From IMG/VR virus record IMGVR_UViG_3300021479_000006, positions 1 through 64,000 of that record: 64,000 nucleotides of DNA; one strand, written 5' to 3'. Shown here one piece after another: positions 43,002 through 50,792 of the stretch. The notes under the pieces were generated by a model. It did not search any database. It was not told the DNA's origin and worked only from the letters and a program-made list of their open reading frames with translations. The position numbers and the translations under genes were made by a program. How positions within the stretch are numbered: the first letter of the stretch is position 1; every line of letters begins with the position of its first letter. This stretch comes from a virus.

Positions 43002-43610
43002 TTACTTCTTAGCAGAAGGCTTTGGTTTACCAGCAGCTTCAGGAGTTGTAACTTTAGGTGTTACATCAGCTTTTTTATGTTTAGCAGCAGGTTTAGTTTC
43101 TGGCAAAGAAAGTTTACCCTTTTTATCTACTTTAGTAGATTTTTTAGCTTCACTTATACCTTCTGTTTCTTCAGGTTTGGTTTCGTCTGTTTCATCATCA
43201 GACATAGTATCATCACCAAGACTATCACCCATATCTTCTGTAGAATCAGCAGCATCTGTTGTATCTTCTGCTACTTTTTCACAACAATCAGAAATTTCAT
43301 CAAGGAATTTTAACATATCCTCTTTAGTAAACTCATCTTCACTACCTTCTAATTTATCTTTTAAATCAAGAATTTTAGTTTTTATATCAGCTAAAATATC
43401 ATCAGCATCTACTTCATCAGTTTCAGCATCAGTTACATCATCACCAACTTCTTTAGTTTCATCTGAAGTCATAGCATCATCAGCTGGTGCATCAGTCGAT
43501 GCTGCTGGAGTTTCTAATTCATCATCAAAAGATTCTTCATTTTCTTGATTTGGTGAATAATTTTCTTTGAACATTTTCCATGTTGGTATTTTCCCGAAAG
43601 ATTGTTTCAT
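43002..43610 (-). CDS. Acidic, Lys/Pro-tailed protein, prohead-core-like (202 aa)
   Basis: The N-terminus (MKQSFGKIPTWKMFKENYS) is a looser match to the shared tag. Residues 20-150 are extremely acidic (D/E/S/T/A repeats such as DDVTDAETDEVDADD) around a short helical core (LADIKTKILDLKDKLEGSED). The C-terminal 45 residues are basic and rich in K, P and A (KPAAKHKKADVTPK). This composition resembles scaffold, prohead-core or DNA-condensing head proteins. It has an exact TATATAAATA box 18 nt upstream. Assignment is by composition and context only. Confidence 0.65.
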   Translation of the reverse strand: MKQSFGKIPTWKMFKENYSPNQENEESFDDELETPAASTDAPADDAMTSDETKEVGDDVTDAETDEVDADDILADIKTKILDLKDKLEGSEDEFTKEDMLKFLDEISDCCEKVAEDTTDAADSTEDMGDSLGDDTMSDDETDETKPEETEGISEAKKSTKVDKKGKLSLPETKPAAKHKKADVTPKVTTPEAAGKPKPSAKK

Positions 43611-43628
43611 GTTTAATTAATTTTATTT

Positions 43629-43638
43629 TATTTATATA
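43629..43638 (-). promoter_or_regulatory. Late-promoter-like box TATATAAATA
   Basis: It lies 18 nt before ATG 43610 and is the same ten bases as at 11311-11320. Confidence 0.65.
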
Positions 43639-43732
43639 TCTACCCAAATAATTCATTTTTTTACTCAGGTCACTTTAGGTAATTATATATCACAAAATAA
43701 TTTTCTATTTCCAAAACTATTAACATTCATAG

Positions 43733-43742
43733 TATATAAAAT
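43733..43742 (+). promoter_or_regulatory. Late-promoter-like box TATATAAAAT
   Basis: It lies 21 nt before ATG 43764 and is divergent from the box at 43629. It probably drives the ClpP-NusG genes. Confidence 0.55.
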
Positions 43743-43763
43743 ACAAATATAACTTTAATTAAG

Positions 43764-44429
43764 ATGACGAATTTCGAAAAATTTGCCAAAGGACAAGTAG
43801 GCTCATTAGCCTTACATGATTATGTGAACTATCAAAATAAGATGAAATCTTCTATGTCAGCTTATATTCTTGAAGAAAGAACAGGAAATCTTGCTGTAAT
43901 GGATATATTTTCCAGACTTATGATAGACCGAATTATATTTTTAGGTACTGAGATAGATGATATAGTTGCAAATATTGTGAATGCTCAATTGTTATATCTT
44001 GACACAGATAAAGTAAATGAACCAATAAAAATATTTATTAATAGTCCTGGTGGTGAATGTTATAGTGGTCTTGCAATACTAGATTGTATGGATATAGTGA
44101 AGTCTCCTGTAGAAACTGTATGTTTAGGTTTGTCCGCAAGTATGGCTGCTGTTATTTTAGCTCATGGGACCAAAGGTTATAGAAAAGCTACACCAAGAAG
44201 CCGAGTGATGATTCATCAACCTTCAGGAGGTGCTGGTGGAAACACAACACAAATTTCTATAACGGCTAAAGAATATGAAGAAGTTAAATTCATTTTAGCC
44301 GAAACATTAGCAATTGACACAGGAAAAACTACAGAGGAAATTCTTAATGATTTTGTTTTTGATAAATGGTTAAGTGCTCAAGCAGCTTTGGACTATGGTC
44401 TTATTGATAAATTAGTTATGAAAAAATAA
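43764..44429 (+). CDS. ClpP-like serine peptidase 2, candidate prohead protease (221 aa)
   Basis: ClpP fold with the intact triad Ser126 (LGLSASMAAVILAHG), His151 (SRVMIHQPSGGAGG) and Asp200 (FVFDKWLSAQAALDYGLID), and the FINSPGGECYSGLAI region. The N-terminus MTNFEKFAKGQVGS resembles the shared tag (N-F-E-K-F), adding about 20 residues compared with cellular ClpP. It is behind a late-promoter-like box and faces a prohead-core-like gene. ClpP-type (S14) enzymes serve as prohead proteases in some phages, so it may mature the head. Alternatively it works with the ClpA-like ATPase. Confidence 0.88.
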   Translation: MTNFEKFAKGQVGSLALHDYVNYQNKMKSSMSAYILEERTGNLAVMDIFSRLMIDRIIFLGTEIDDIVANIVNAQLLYLDTDKVNEPIKIFINSPGGECYSGLAILDCMDIVKSPVETVCLGLSASMAAVILAHGTKGYRKATPRSRVMIHQPSGGAGGNTTQISITAKEYEEVKFILAETLAIDTGKTTEEILNDFVFDKWLSAQAALDYGLIDKLVMKK

Positions 44430-44440
44430 AAAGTAAAACA

Positions 44441-45013
44441 ATGACACTAAATTGGTACGCTGTAAGAATATTAAACAATCAAGAAAATAAAGTAAAAACT
44501 TATCTTGATAGGGAGTTTATTAGAAATATAACCGGAGAATACTTAAATGAAGTATTGATTCCTGTAGAAAGATATTATGAGAAAACTAAAGATGGTAAAA
44601 AGAAACTTATAGAAAAGAAATTATTTTCTGGTTATGTGCTTATTAAAGCTGACTTAAGTAGAGAAATAGTATTGGATACAATTAAAAAAACTCCTGGTAT
44701 AATTGGGTTTTTGTCTTATAAAGACAACAATAAATCATCTATACCAACACCTCTAAAAGAAAGAGAAGTTGCTCAATTTTTAGGTAGAGGATCTGATTTA
44801 ACAGAAGAACAATCAACTGATTCTGATTTGTATATCATTGGTGAATCTGTAAGAATAACAGATGGTCCATTTAAAACATTTTTTGGTGAAGTTAAAGAAA
44901 TTTATGAAGACAAGAAGAAAGTAGTAATTGATGTTACTATATTTGGACGTATCACACCAGTCGAAGTTGATTTTAAACAAACAGAAAAAGCCGAACAGAA
45001 TGTTAAGGTATAA
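44441..45013 (+). CDS. nusG: NusG-family transcription factor (190 aa)
   Basis: The NGN domain is visible as LNWYAVRILNNQENKVKTYL, then KLFSGYVLIKADL and TPGIIGFLSY. A C-terminal KOW domain follows: IIGESVRITDGPFKTFFGEV to VIDVTIFGRITPVEVDF. Size and domain order match bacterial NusG. The N-domain binds the RNA polymerase clamp, and the KOW domain contacts ribosome or Rho. A phage copy could redirect host RNA polymerase to phage transcripts or prevent termination. It follows clpP by 11 nt in a late operon and precedes a strong terminator. Confidence 0.92.
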   Translation: MTLNWYAVRILNNQENKVKTYLDREFIRNITGEYLNEVLIPVERYYEKTKDGKKKLIEKKLFSGYVLIKADLSREIVLDTIKKTPGIIGFLSYKDNNKSSIPTPLKEREVAQFLGRGSDLTEEQSTDSDLYIIGESVRITDGPFKTFFGEVKEIYEDKKKVVIDVTIFGRITPVEVDFKQTEKAEQNVKV

Positions 45014-45042
45014 AAAAAATCCCGGTTAAACCGGGATTTTTT
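45014..45042 (+). terminator. Intrinsic terminator after nusG
   Basis: AAAAATCCCGG, loop TTAAA, CCGGGATTTTTT. The dyad is perfect and has T-runs on the plus strand and A-runs on the other. Confidence 0.9.
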
Positions 45043-45090
45043 ATTTAAAATATATTCAAACTAAATAAGATTTAAGGAATATAAATTCAT

Positions 45091-46926
45091 ATGATAAATG
45101 ATAAAATACAAGGTACCATAAACCATAAAAATATTGATTTTGCTTTGGTAGAATTTGAAGATGGTGGTTCTCTTAAAGTAAAAAGTAAAAGCCTTAATAA
45201 GGCTCTACATGGAGATCTTGTTGAAATAGGTATAGAAGGTAAAGAATACTTTGTAAGTAAAATAATTCAAAGAAGTATACAACATAAAATTAAAGGACAA
45301 TTAAAAATAAATAAAAATTTAACTTTTTTTGTTCCTCAAGAATCAAATTATTATACAGATTTCTTCATACCAACAAAGTTTTATCTCCAAGGTATGGATG
45401 ATAAAGATTATGTAACAGTTGAATTTTTAAGCTGGGGTGATAAAGATAAGAATCCAACAGCGAAGATTTTAAGTATAGATGGTAACAAATTTACACCAAG
45501 GATAGCTACTAAATTTTTAATCAATGAAATGAATCTTAGGACAGATTTTCCTAATTCTGTTATAGCCCAGGTAGAAAGAATTGAAATTACTGATGATATG
45601 TTAATAGGTCGAAAAGACTTTAGACAACATTTAACTTTTACAATAGATCCAGCAACAGCCAAAGACCATGATGATGCAATATCAATAGAAAAAACAGATA
45701 AAGGTTATAGGGTTGGTATTCATATTGCTGATGTGTCAGCTTTTGTTACACCAGGTACAGCTTTAGATATTGAAGCTTTTGAAAGAGGATGTTCTGTCTA
45801 CTTAGTGGATGAACATATACCAATGCTTCCAGAAAAACTATCATCCGATCTATGCAGTCTTATACCAAATGTAGATAGATTATCTTTTTCTGTAATATAT
45901 GATATAAGTAATGAATATAAAATTGAAGGTTACTGGGTTGGAAAAACAATTATTAATTCAAATGAAAATATTTCATATGAAGAGGCCCAAGCAATTTTAG
46001 ACGATAATGAACACAAGTATCATGAAACATTATCTATTTTAAATGATATAGCAGAGTATTTTACTAATACTAGAGAATCTATAGATTTAGAGGCTCCAGA
46101 ACTCGAATTTACACTTGATGAACAAGCATTTCCTATAAAAATAGGTTTGAAAAAAAGACTTGCTACACATAAGTTGATAGAAGCTTTTATGCTTATGGCT
46201 AACCAAACTGTAGCAGAAATACTTAGTAACTATGGTCCAGGTATATACCGAGCACATCCTAAACCAAGCAAACTACAAATATTAGAAATGTATGATTCAT
46301 TAAAAAAAATGGGTCTTACTTTAAATTTAAGTGAAGAAGATATAAAGAAAAGTTTGGATGAATTAAAAAGTAATACTCCAGAAGAATTAACTTCTACTGT
46401 TCGTGATACTATTCTTAGGAGTCTACCAAAAGCCTATTATACTTCAGATGTTGAGGTAGGACACTTTGGTTTAGGGTTTAAATATTACACACATTTCACA
46501 TCGCCTATAAGAAGATATCCTGATATCATCGCACATAGATTATTAAATTGTGTAATAGAAAAGAAACAATCTCTTATAACAGATCTTGAATCTAAAGCTG
46601 TACTTTTGAGTAAACGTGAAAAAGTTGCTCAACAAACTGAAAGAGAATCAAGCAGCCAAAAAATGACATTGTTTATGGAGACAATTAATTATCCCATATC
46701 AGCTAAAATAGTAAGTATAAAAGATTGGGGTGTATTTGTGAAGACTGAATTATTATCCGAAGGACTCATACCTATTCATAGTCTGAAAGGTAAATATAAA
46801 GATGGTGTAATGAAATGCCCCAACTTTACGCTAAAAGTTAATGACTATCTAGTTGTGAAAAAAGAAAGATGTGATTTAAAAAATAGAAGAGTTTATTTCG
46901 AACTATTACAAAAGAAAATTTACTAA
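45091..46926 (+). CDS. rnr: RNase R/RNase II-family 3'-5' exoribonuclease (611 aa)
   Basis: Catalytic RNB domain with TIDPATAKDHDDAISIE (the D-x5-D-x-D-D metal site), GIHIADVSAFVTPG, the substrate loop DEHIPMLPEKLSSDLCSL, and HFTSPIRRYPDIIAHRLL. N-terminal cold-shock/OB segments precede it and a C-terminal S1 domain follows (ISAKIVSIKDWGVFVKTE). The active site looks intact; length is shorter than E. coli RNase R (813) and close to RNase II (644). RNase R works with SmpB-tmRNA to remove faulty mRNA, so its presence with phage SmpB is notable. It overlaps the next gene by TAATG. Confidence 0.93.
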   Translation: MINDKIQGTINHKNIDFALVEFEDGGSLKVKSKSLNKALHGDLVEIGIEGKEYFVSKIIQRSIQHKIKGQLKINKNLTFFVPQESNYYTDFFIPTKFYLQGMDDKDYVTVEFLSWGDKDKNPTAKILSIDGNKFTPRIATKFLINEMNLRTDFPNSVIAQVERIEITDDMLIGRKDFRQHLTFTIDPATAKDHDDAISIEKTDKGYRVGIHIADVSAFVTPGTALDIEAFERGCSVYLVDEHIPMLPEKLSSDLCSLIPNVDRLSFSVIYDISNEYKIEGYWVGKTIINSNENISYEEAQAILDDNEHKYHETLSILNDIAEYFTNTRESIDLEAPELEFTLDEQAFPIKIGLKKRLATHKLIEAFMLMANQTVAEILSNYGPGIYRAHPKPSKLQILEMYDSLKKMGLTLNLSEEDIKKSLDELKSNTPEELTSTVRDTILRSLPKAYYTSDVEVGHFGLGFKYYTHFTSPIRRYPDIIAHRLLNCVIEKKQSLITDLESKAVLLSKREKVAQQTERESSSQKMTLFMETINYPISAKIVSIKDWGVFVKTELLSEGLIPIHSLKGKYKDGVMKCPNFTLKVNDYLVVKKERCDLKNRRVYFELLQKKIY

Positions 46927-47132
46927 TGCAAGATCTAAGAAAAAAAGAAAAATTAAAAAACGTTTACACGGATCACTTACCTAAGATCAATTATAAAAAT
47001 TTATTAAAGAAATCTATATGGATAGGTTCTGTTGTGATATTAGCAGTATTGATTAGTTTTCCCTATCAAATAGGTTATATTATAGGGAAATGGTGGAATT
47101 TATTCCTAGTTGGTTTCAGTGGTACCAACTGA
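46926..47132 (+). CDS. Small single-span membrane protein (68 aa)
   Basis: A basic N-terminus (MQDLRKKEKLKNVYTDHLPK) is followed by one hydrophobic helix (SIWIGSVVILAVLISFPYQI, residues about 31-50) and a second weaker stretch. The ATG overlaps the RNase R stop as TAATG, indicating coupling. It might anchor RNase R at the membrane; this is positional inference. Its 3' end overlaps the opposing gene by 27 bp. Confidence 0.6.
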   Translation: MQDLRKKEKLKNVYTDHLPKINYKNLLKKSIWIGSVVILAVLISFPYQIGYIIGKWWNLFLVGFSGTN

Positions 47133-47549
47133 GGTTTTTTTCTTATAATAATTTTCAACAGCTGTATTTAAACTATTTGGATTACCAACTTTTAATCTAT
47201 TTTCTAATTCTAAAAGGATGCTTCCTAGAAATGTTGTATTAATGTTTGTACCACGTTTACAAGGAACAACCATTTTTTCATCCCTTGCATATATCCATAT
47301 CTGTTGATCTATACCCGGAAATGTATAAAATTGCAATAACCCAGCAGTCCCCATTTTATAACAAAAGCTACCAGTTTCATTTATAAAACGTTCAACAAAA
47401 CCATCTTTTATATTAATAATAGTTTTATTGTTTTGAGTTTTATCATCAGATACTGCCGTAAATGATTTACCAAGATCAACTTTAAACTCTTTAAAATTAC
47501 GTTGAAAGGCACCTATTATATCTTTACTTGTTACAATATAAATCTCCAT
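47106..47549 (-). CDS. Hypothetical protein (147 aa)
   Basis: A soluble alpha/beta protein (MEIYIVTSKDIIGAFQRNFK; LLQFYTFPGIDQQIWIYARD) with a C-terminal helix and T-rich end. No recognised motifs. It lies 13 nt downstream of the tagged gene at 47563-48111 and is probably expressed from the same late-promoter-like box. Confidence 0.6.
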   Translation of the reverse strand: MEIYIVTSKDIIGAFQRNFKEFKVDLGKSFTAVSDDKTQNNKTIINIKDGFVERFINETGSFCYKMGTAGLLQFYTFPGIDQQIWIYARDEKMVVPCKRGTNINTTFLGSILLELENRLKVGNPNSLNTAVENYYKKKTSVGTTETN

Positions 47550-47562
47550 ACAACTATTTATA

Positions 47563-48111
47563 TTAATAAATGTTATCCGTCAAATCTTCTGAATCACCAA
47601 CCTCTCTGGCTTCTTTATCACTTTTTGGTTTTTCAAAAATTGTTTTTACAATATCTTTTATTGTTTTTAAAAATAATTTCTCTTTAAGATCTTCTTTGAT
47701 GTCAATTTTTTGATCCATTTCTTTTAAAATATTCATATCATTATCATCATAACAATAATAATAAACAGCGATGGTTTTTAAAGCATCTAACTCAGCATCG
47801 GGAATATCCAGTTTATAACAAACTTTCCAAGCGTATATTGCCGTTTCGTTTAAAAAATAAGTAAACCATAGAGTCAAATCACTTTCTGTTTGTTCAATAT
47901 CTTGAAGTTCAAAACGAACTTTTCGACCTTTATCATCTTCTTGACCTTTTGACATCCGGCCCCATTTGAACCAATATTTAATTTTAACTTTTAACTCTCT
48001 AAAAAAATCCCGACCAATTACAATATCTTGTTTTTTAATATTTTTATCTTCTCCACTAGTAGCTGGTACTGTCTGTTCTTCAAATTCCTCATATTTTTGT
48101 AAATATTTCAT
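47563..48111 (-). CDS. Protein with capsid-targeting-like N-terminus (182 aa)
   Basis: The N-terminus MKYLQKYEEFEEQTVPA fits the shared tag (Y-x-K-Y-E-E-F-E-E). A basic region follows (RELKVKIKYWFKWGRMSKGQ), then a helical domain rich in aromatics (LWFTYFLNETAIYAWKVCYK; IAVYYYCYDDNDMN) and an acidic tail. No enzyme motif is visible. The late-promoter-like box lies 19 nt upstream. Interpreted as another packaged protein. Confidence 0.65.
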   Translation of the reverse strand: MKYLQKYEEFEEQTVPATSGEDKNIKKQDIVIGRDFFRELKVKIKYWFKWGRMSKGQEDDKGRKVRFELQDIEQTESDLTLWFTYFLNETAIYAWKVCYKLDIPDAELDALKTIAVYYYCYDDNDMNILKEMDQKIDIKEDLKEKLFLKTIKDIVKTIFEKPKSDKEAREVGDSEDLTDNIY

Positions 48112-48130
48112 CCTAATAAACTAATTCTTT

Positions 48131-48140
48131 GATGTATATA
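48131..48140 (-). promoter_or_regulatory. Late-promoter-like box TATATACATC
   Basis: It lies 19 nt upstream of ATG 48111, in the context TTGATATATACATC. Confidence 0.55.
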
Positions 48141-48155
48141 TCAAAAAAATTGTAA

Positions 48156-48395
48156 TTAAATGGATCTTACAAGCATCTTTCCTTCTTCAGAAAGCACATA
48201 TGTATTAAAAGTATCATCAATATCTTTAAGTTCTATGAGTTTTGTTGTTTGTAAAAATTGAAAGGTTCTATATTGGATCTGTTCACATAATGGATGAATA
48301 GGCTTCATAAGCTTAATATTGTACAATAATGGCTTCCTAGCAATCACTTTTAAAAGATTTTTTTGAGCCGATGTAAATTTATTTCCATTTTTCAT
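48156..48395 (-). CDS. Winged-helix-like small regulator (79 aa)
   Basis: ATG 48395 is preferred over a TTG at 48413, because a TAnnTTTG promoter element covers the latter. The product (SAQKNLLKVIARKPLLYNIK; YRTFQFLQTTKLIELKDIDD; TYVLSEEGKMLVRSI) has the helix-helix-strand layout of a winged helix, with the final T-x-x-G-x-x-L wing pattern. It is probably a DNA-binding regulator. It is divergent from the glycosyltransferase operon and might control it. Confidence 0.6.
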   Translation of the reverse strand: MKNGNKFTSAQKNLLKVIARKPLLYNIKLMKPIHPLCEQIQYRTFQFLQTTKLIELKDIDDTFNTYVLSEEGKMLVRSI

Positions 48396-48410
48396 ACTAA
48401 TAATTTTAAA

Positions 48411-48418
48411 CAAATGTA
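48411..48418 (-). promoter_or_regulatory. Bacteroidota-type -7 element TACATTTG
   Basis: It matches TAnnTTTG and lies 15 nt upstream of ATG 48395. A TTG lies 12 nt further upstream, closer than the usual -33 position. Confidence 0.4.
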
Positions 48419-48455
48419 AAAAATATTATACAAGAATAAAAGCATTATTCCATAA

Positions 48456-49568
48456 ATGAATATTACGGATGAATTCAAATTAAGTTTCTTTCAAGGCCCA
48501 CGAGTAGATATTAAGGGTGAAAGTAAAAAAATGTATACTGTCAAGTTCATTAACCCTATCAATGAAACAGTTGTTTTTCAACAAAAAATAGAAATAAACC
48601 AATATGCTAGGGCATATCAGGAATATTTTATACCATGGATTATAAAAATTGATGACCAAGAAGGTAATAATCAGCTTACTTATCAATTTACAACCGAAGG
48701 AAAGAGAATATTTATAACCTTTGAATCTGGAGCTTTAGGTGATACTATTTGTTGGCTTCCTTATGTCGAAGAATTCAGAAAAAAACACAACTGTACAGTA
48801 ATTGTATCAACTTTCTTTAATTTTCTATTTGAGAAAGAATATCCTGAATTAGAATTTCATGACAGAACAAAACCTATTACTAATATACAAGCCGTTTATA
48901 AAATTGGTTGGTTTGGTTCTGGTGAAGCAACTTTCAGAAATCCTATCGACGTAAGGGAACAACCTTTACAAAAACTTGCTGCTGATATATTGGGGATGGA
49001 TTATACACCGGTAAAAACTAAAATTAGTAGAGATACCAGACCTTCTTTATTTAATCAGGGTAAATATGTTGTTATAACTACTTGTAGTACAGCTCAATTT
49101 AAATATTGGAACAATCCTATTGGATGGCAAACCGTTGTTATGTATTTAAAGAGTATTGGTTACACAGTCATTAATATTGGTAAACACGAAAATAATCTGA
49201 GTGGTGTAATTAATATGACCGGCACAAAACCCATGGAGGATATTATAAACCTTATTCAAAACGCTGATTTCATGATTGGTTTGAGTTCCGGTTTAAATTG
49301 GTTGGCATGGGGGTTAGATGTCCCTAACATTATGATCTCTGGTATGACCATGGACTGGAACGAATATGAAAATCCTTATAGGATCATTAATAAATCAGTT
49401 TGTCATGGTTGTTTTAATAAGAAAGAAGTGACTTTTAATAAGGGAAAATGGGATTTTTGTTTTTTTGAACAAGGTAAACCTGATCAGTTTATATGTACTA
49501 AAACTATTACACCTGAGACAGTTATAGAAGTAATTGATAAATTACGAAAAGATAAAAATATAATATAA
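48456..49568 (+). CDS. TibC/BAHT-like protein O-heptosyltransferase (370 aa)
   Basis: The N-terminal 85 residues are a beta domain. A GT-B glycosyltransferase related to heptosyltransferases follows (SGALGDTICWLPYVEEFRKK; NADFMIGLSSGLNWLAWGLD). The C-terminal segment has C316 and C319 (SVCHGCF), C335 (WDFCFF) and C347 (FICTK), the four-Cys iron finger of TibC-type autotransporter O-heptosyltransferases, with the ending TKTITPETV. These enzymes glycosylate serines in strand-loop-strand repeats. Host autotransporter or, more likely, phage fibre repeats rich in TSG could be the acceptor. It starts an operon with a second glycosyltransferase. Confidence 0.85.
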   Translation: MNITDEFKLSFFQGPRVDIKGESKKMYTVKFINPINETVVFQQKIEINQYARAYQEYFIPWIIKIDDQEGNNQLTYQFTTEGKRIFITFESGALGDTICWLPYVEEFRKKHNCTVIVSTFFNFLFEKEYPELEFHDRTKPITNIQAVYKIGWFGSGEATFRNPIDVREQPLQKLAADILGMDYTPVKTKISRDTRPSLFNQGKYVVITTCSTAQFKYWNNPIGWQTVVMYLKSIGYTVINIGKHENNLSGVINMTGTKPMEDIINLIQNADFMIGLSSGLNWLAWGLDVPNIMISGMTMDWNEYENPYRIINKSVCHGCFNKKEVTFNKGKWDFCFFEQGKPDQFICTKTITPETVIEVIDKLRKDKNII

Positions 49569-49571
49569 AAA

Positions 49572-50018
49572 ATGGCCATACTAAATTATACCACCAAAAT
49601 TGATGCTTTCAAAACCATATCAGAGATCCAATCGATGTTGGTTAAAAGAGGTGTTAAATCAATTATTGTTGATTATGATGATACTGGTATACCAGTTGGC
49701 CTTACCTTCTTCTTATACATTAATGATTCACCTATCAACTTTAAATTACCGTCTAATTATCCAGGAGTTTTAAGAGTCATGATTAAAGATAAGAAAATAC
49801 CAAAATCAGCTTTGACTAAGGAACAGGCAACCAGAGTTTCTTGGAGAATACTAAAAGACTGGATAGAAGCTCAAATGGCTCTTATAGATGCTCAAATAGC
49901 TAAACTTGAACAAGTATTCCTACCTTATGCGGTAACAGATACCGGTGAAACTTTATTTGATAGAATGCAAAACTCAAATATGATTGAAAATATAACATCA
50001 CCAAAACTTTTACAATAA
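49572..50018 (+). CDS. Conserved phage-type hypothetical protein (148 aa)
   Basis: The N-terminus MAILNYTTKIDAFKTISEIQ, then LVKRGVKSIIVDYDDTGIPV, is a pattern I associate with a widespread small phage protein of unknown function. A helix follows (TRVSWRILKDWIEAQMALID). No catalytic motif. It lies 3 nt after the heptosyltransferase and 1 nt before the next glycosyltransferase, so it is translated with them although it looks functionally distinct. Confidence 0.65.
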   Translation: MAILNYTTKIDAFKTISEIQSMLVKRGVKSIIVDYDDTGIPVGLTFFLYINDSPINFKLPSNYPGVLRVMIKDKKIPKSALTKEQATRVSWRILKDWIEAQMALIDAQIAKLEQVFLPYAVTDTGETLFDRMQNSNMIENITSPKLLQ

Positions 50019-50019
50019 T

Positions 50020-50715
50020 ATGAAAATAAGAATTGATGTTCCCTGTTATAACAGAAAAGAAATAACAGAATTGTGTTTGAAACAAATGTTTGAAACAAAA
50101 GGATCTAATGGTTTTATCAGAACCTATAATGATCACAGCGAAGATTACGACAATGATTTTCTTGAACCTTATTCAGATGCTGGCGTTATTAGACTACTCC
50201 AGAAAACTAATATTCATTCTATTAGAAGCCACGGGTTTCGCTCCTTTTTGGAAAATGATGAATATGATTTTCTTTATATGACTGATAATGATGCTTTTGT
50301 TGATCCTAATTGGTTAAATCGACTTTTAGAAATGTATAAACTTACAGGGTTACCTTGTAGTATATTTCATTCTAAATATGTCCCACAATCCATTGCTTAT
50401 GCAAAAGATGCCGATATTTTAATAAAACCTGGGTTCACTGGTATAAGCGAATTCTTTCATAGAACACATGTTGAAAAAATTGTTAATTATTTAAATATAC
50501 ATGGTGATTTTCAGGATATGTGGGATTGTGTTATATGGGGTATACTCGGGCATAGATTTGCTGTATCAGGAACTTCTTATACAGAACACCTTGGTGTAGA
50601 TGGTATGCATCATAAAACATGGGACTCTGAAAAATCACTTAATCCAACATTATATCTTAAGGAAAAATGGGATGAAATTGTACCACAATTAGATGCTATT
50701 TTAAAAAATAAATAA
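50020..50715 (+). CDS. GT-A glycosyltransferase (family 2-like, 231 aa)
   Basis: The N-terminus KIRIDVPCYNRKEITELCLK is typical of family 2 glycosyltransferases (short strand, then N-R-x-E). The metal-binding acidic motif is DFLYMTDNDAFVDPNWL (D-N-D, about residues 87-91), which fits the D-x-D role. The C-terminal part ends with a W/H-rich region (EHLGVDGMHHKTWDSE). The size suggests a minimal catalytic domain. Working downstream of the heptosyltransferase, it could extend a glycan on a phage or host protein. The sugar donor is unknown. Confidence 0.8.
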   Translation: MKIRIDVPCYNRKEITELCLKQMFETKGSNGFIRTYNDHSEDYDNDFLEPYSDAGVIRLLQKTNIHSIRSHGFRSFLENDEYDFLYMTDNDAFVDPNWLNRLLEMYKLTGLPCSIFHSKYVPQSIAYAKDADILIKPGFTGISEFFHRTHVEKIVNYLNIHGDFQDMWDCVIWGILGHRFAVSGTSYTEHLGVDGMHHKTWDSEKSLNPTLYLKEKWDEIVPQLDAILKNK

Positions 50716-50755
50716 AAAAATTTGCAAAATATTTTCATATAACAAATCTTTAACC

Positions 50756-50763
50756 TATTTTTG
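50756..50763 (+). promoter_or_regulatory. Bacteroidota-type -7 element TATTTTTG
   Basis: It matches TAnnTTTG and lies 29 nt upstream of ATG 50793. No -33 TTG at the normal distance. Confidence 0.35.
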
Positions 50764-50792
50764 TATCACGTTTCAATTTATAATAGATAAAC

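Noticed and set aside
46926-47132. SecE, because a NusG gene is near
   Set aside because: The small protein has one helix but lacks the conserved SecE signature and lies after RNase R, not next to nusG.
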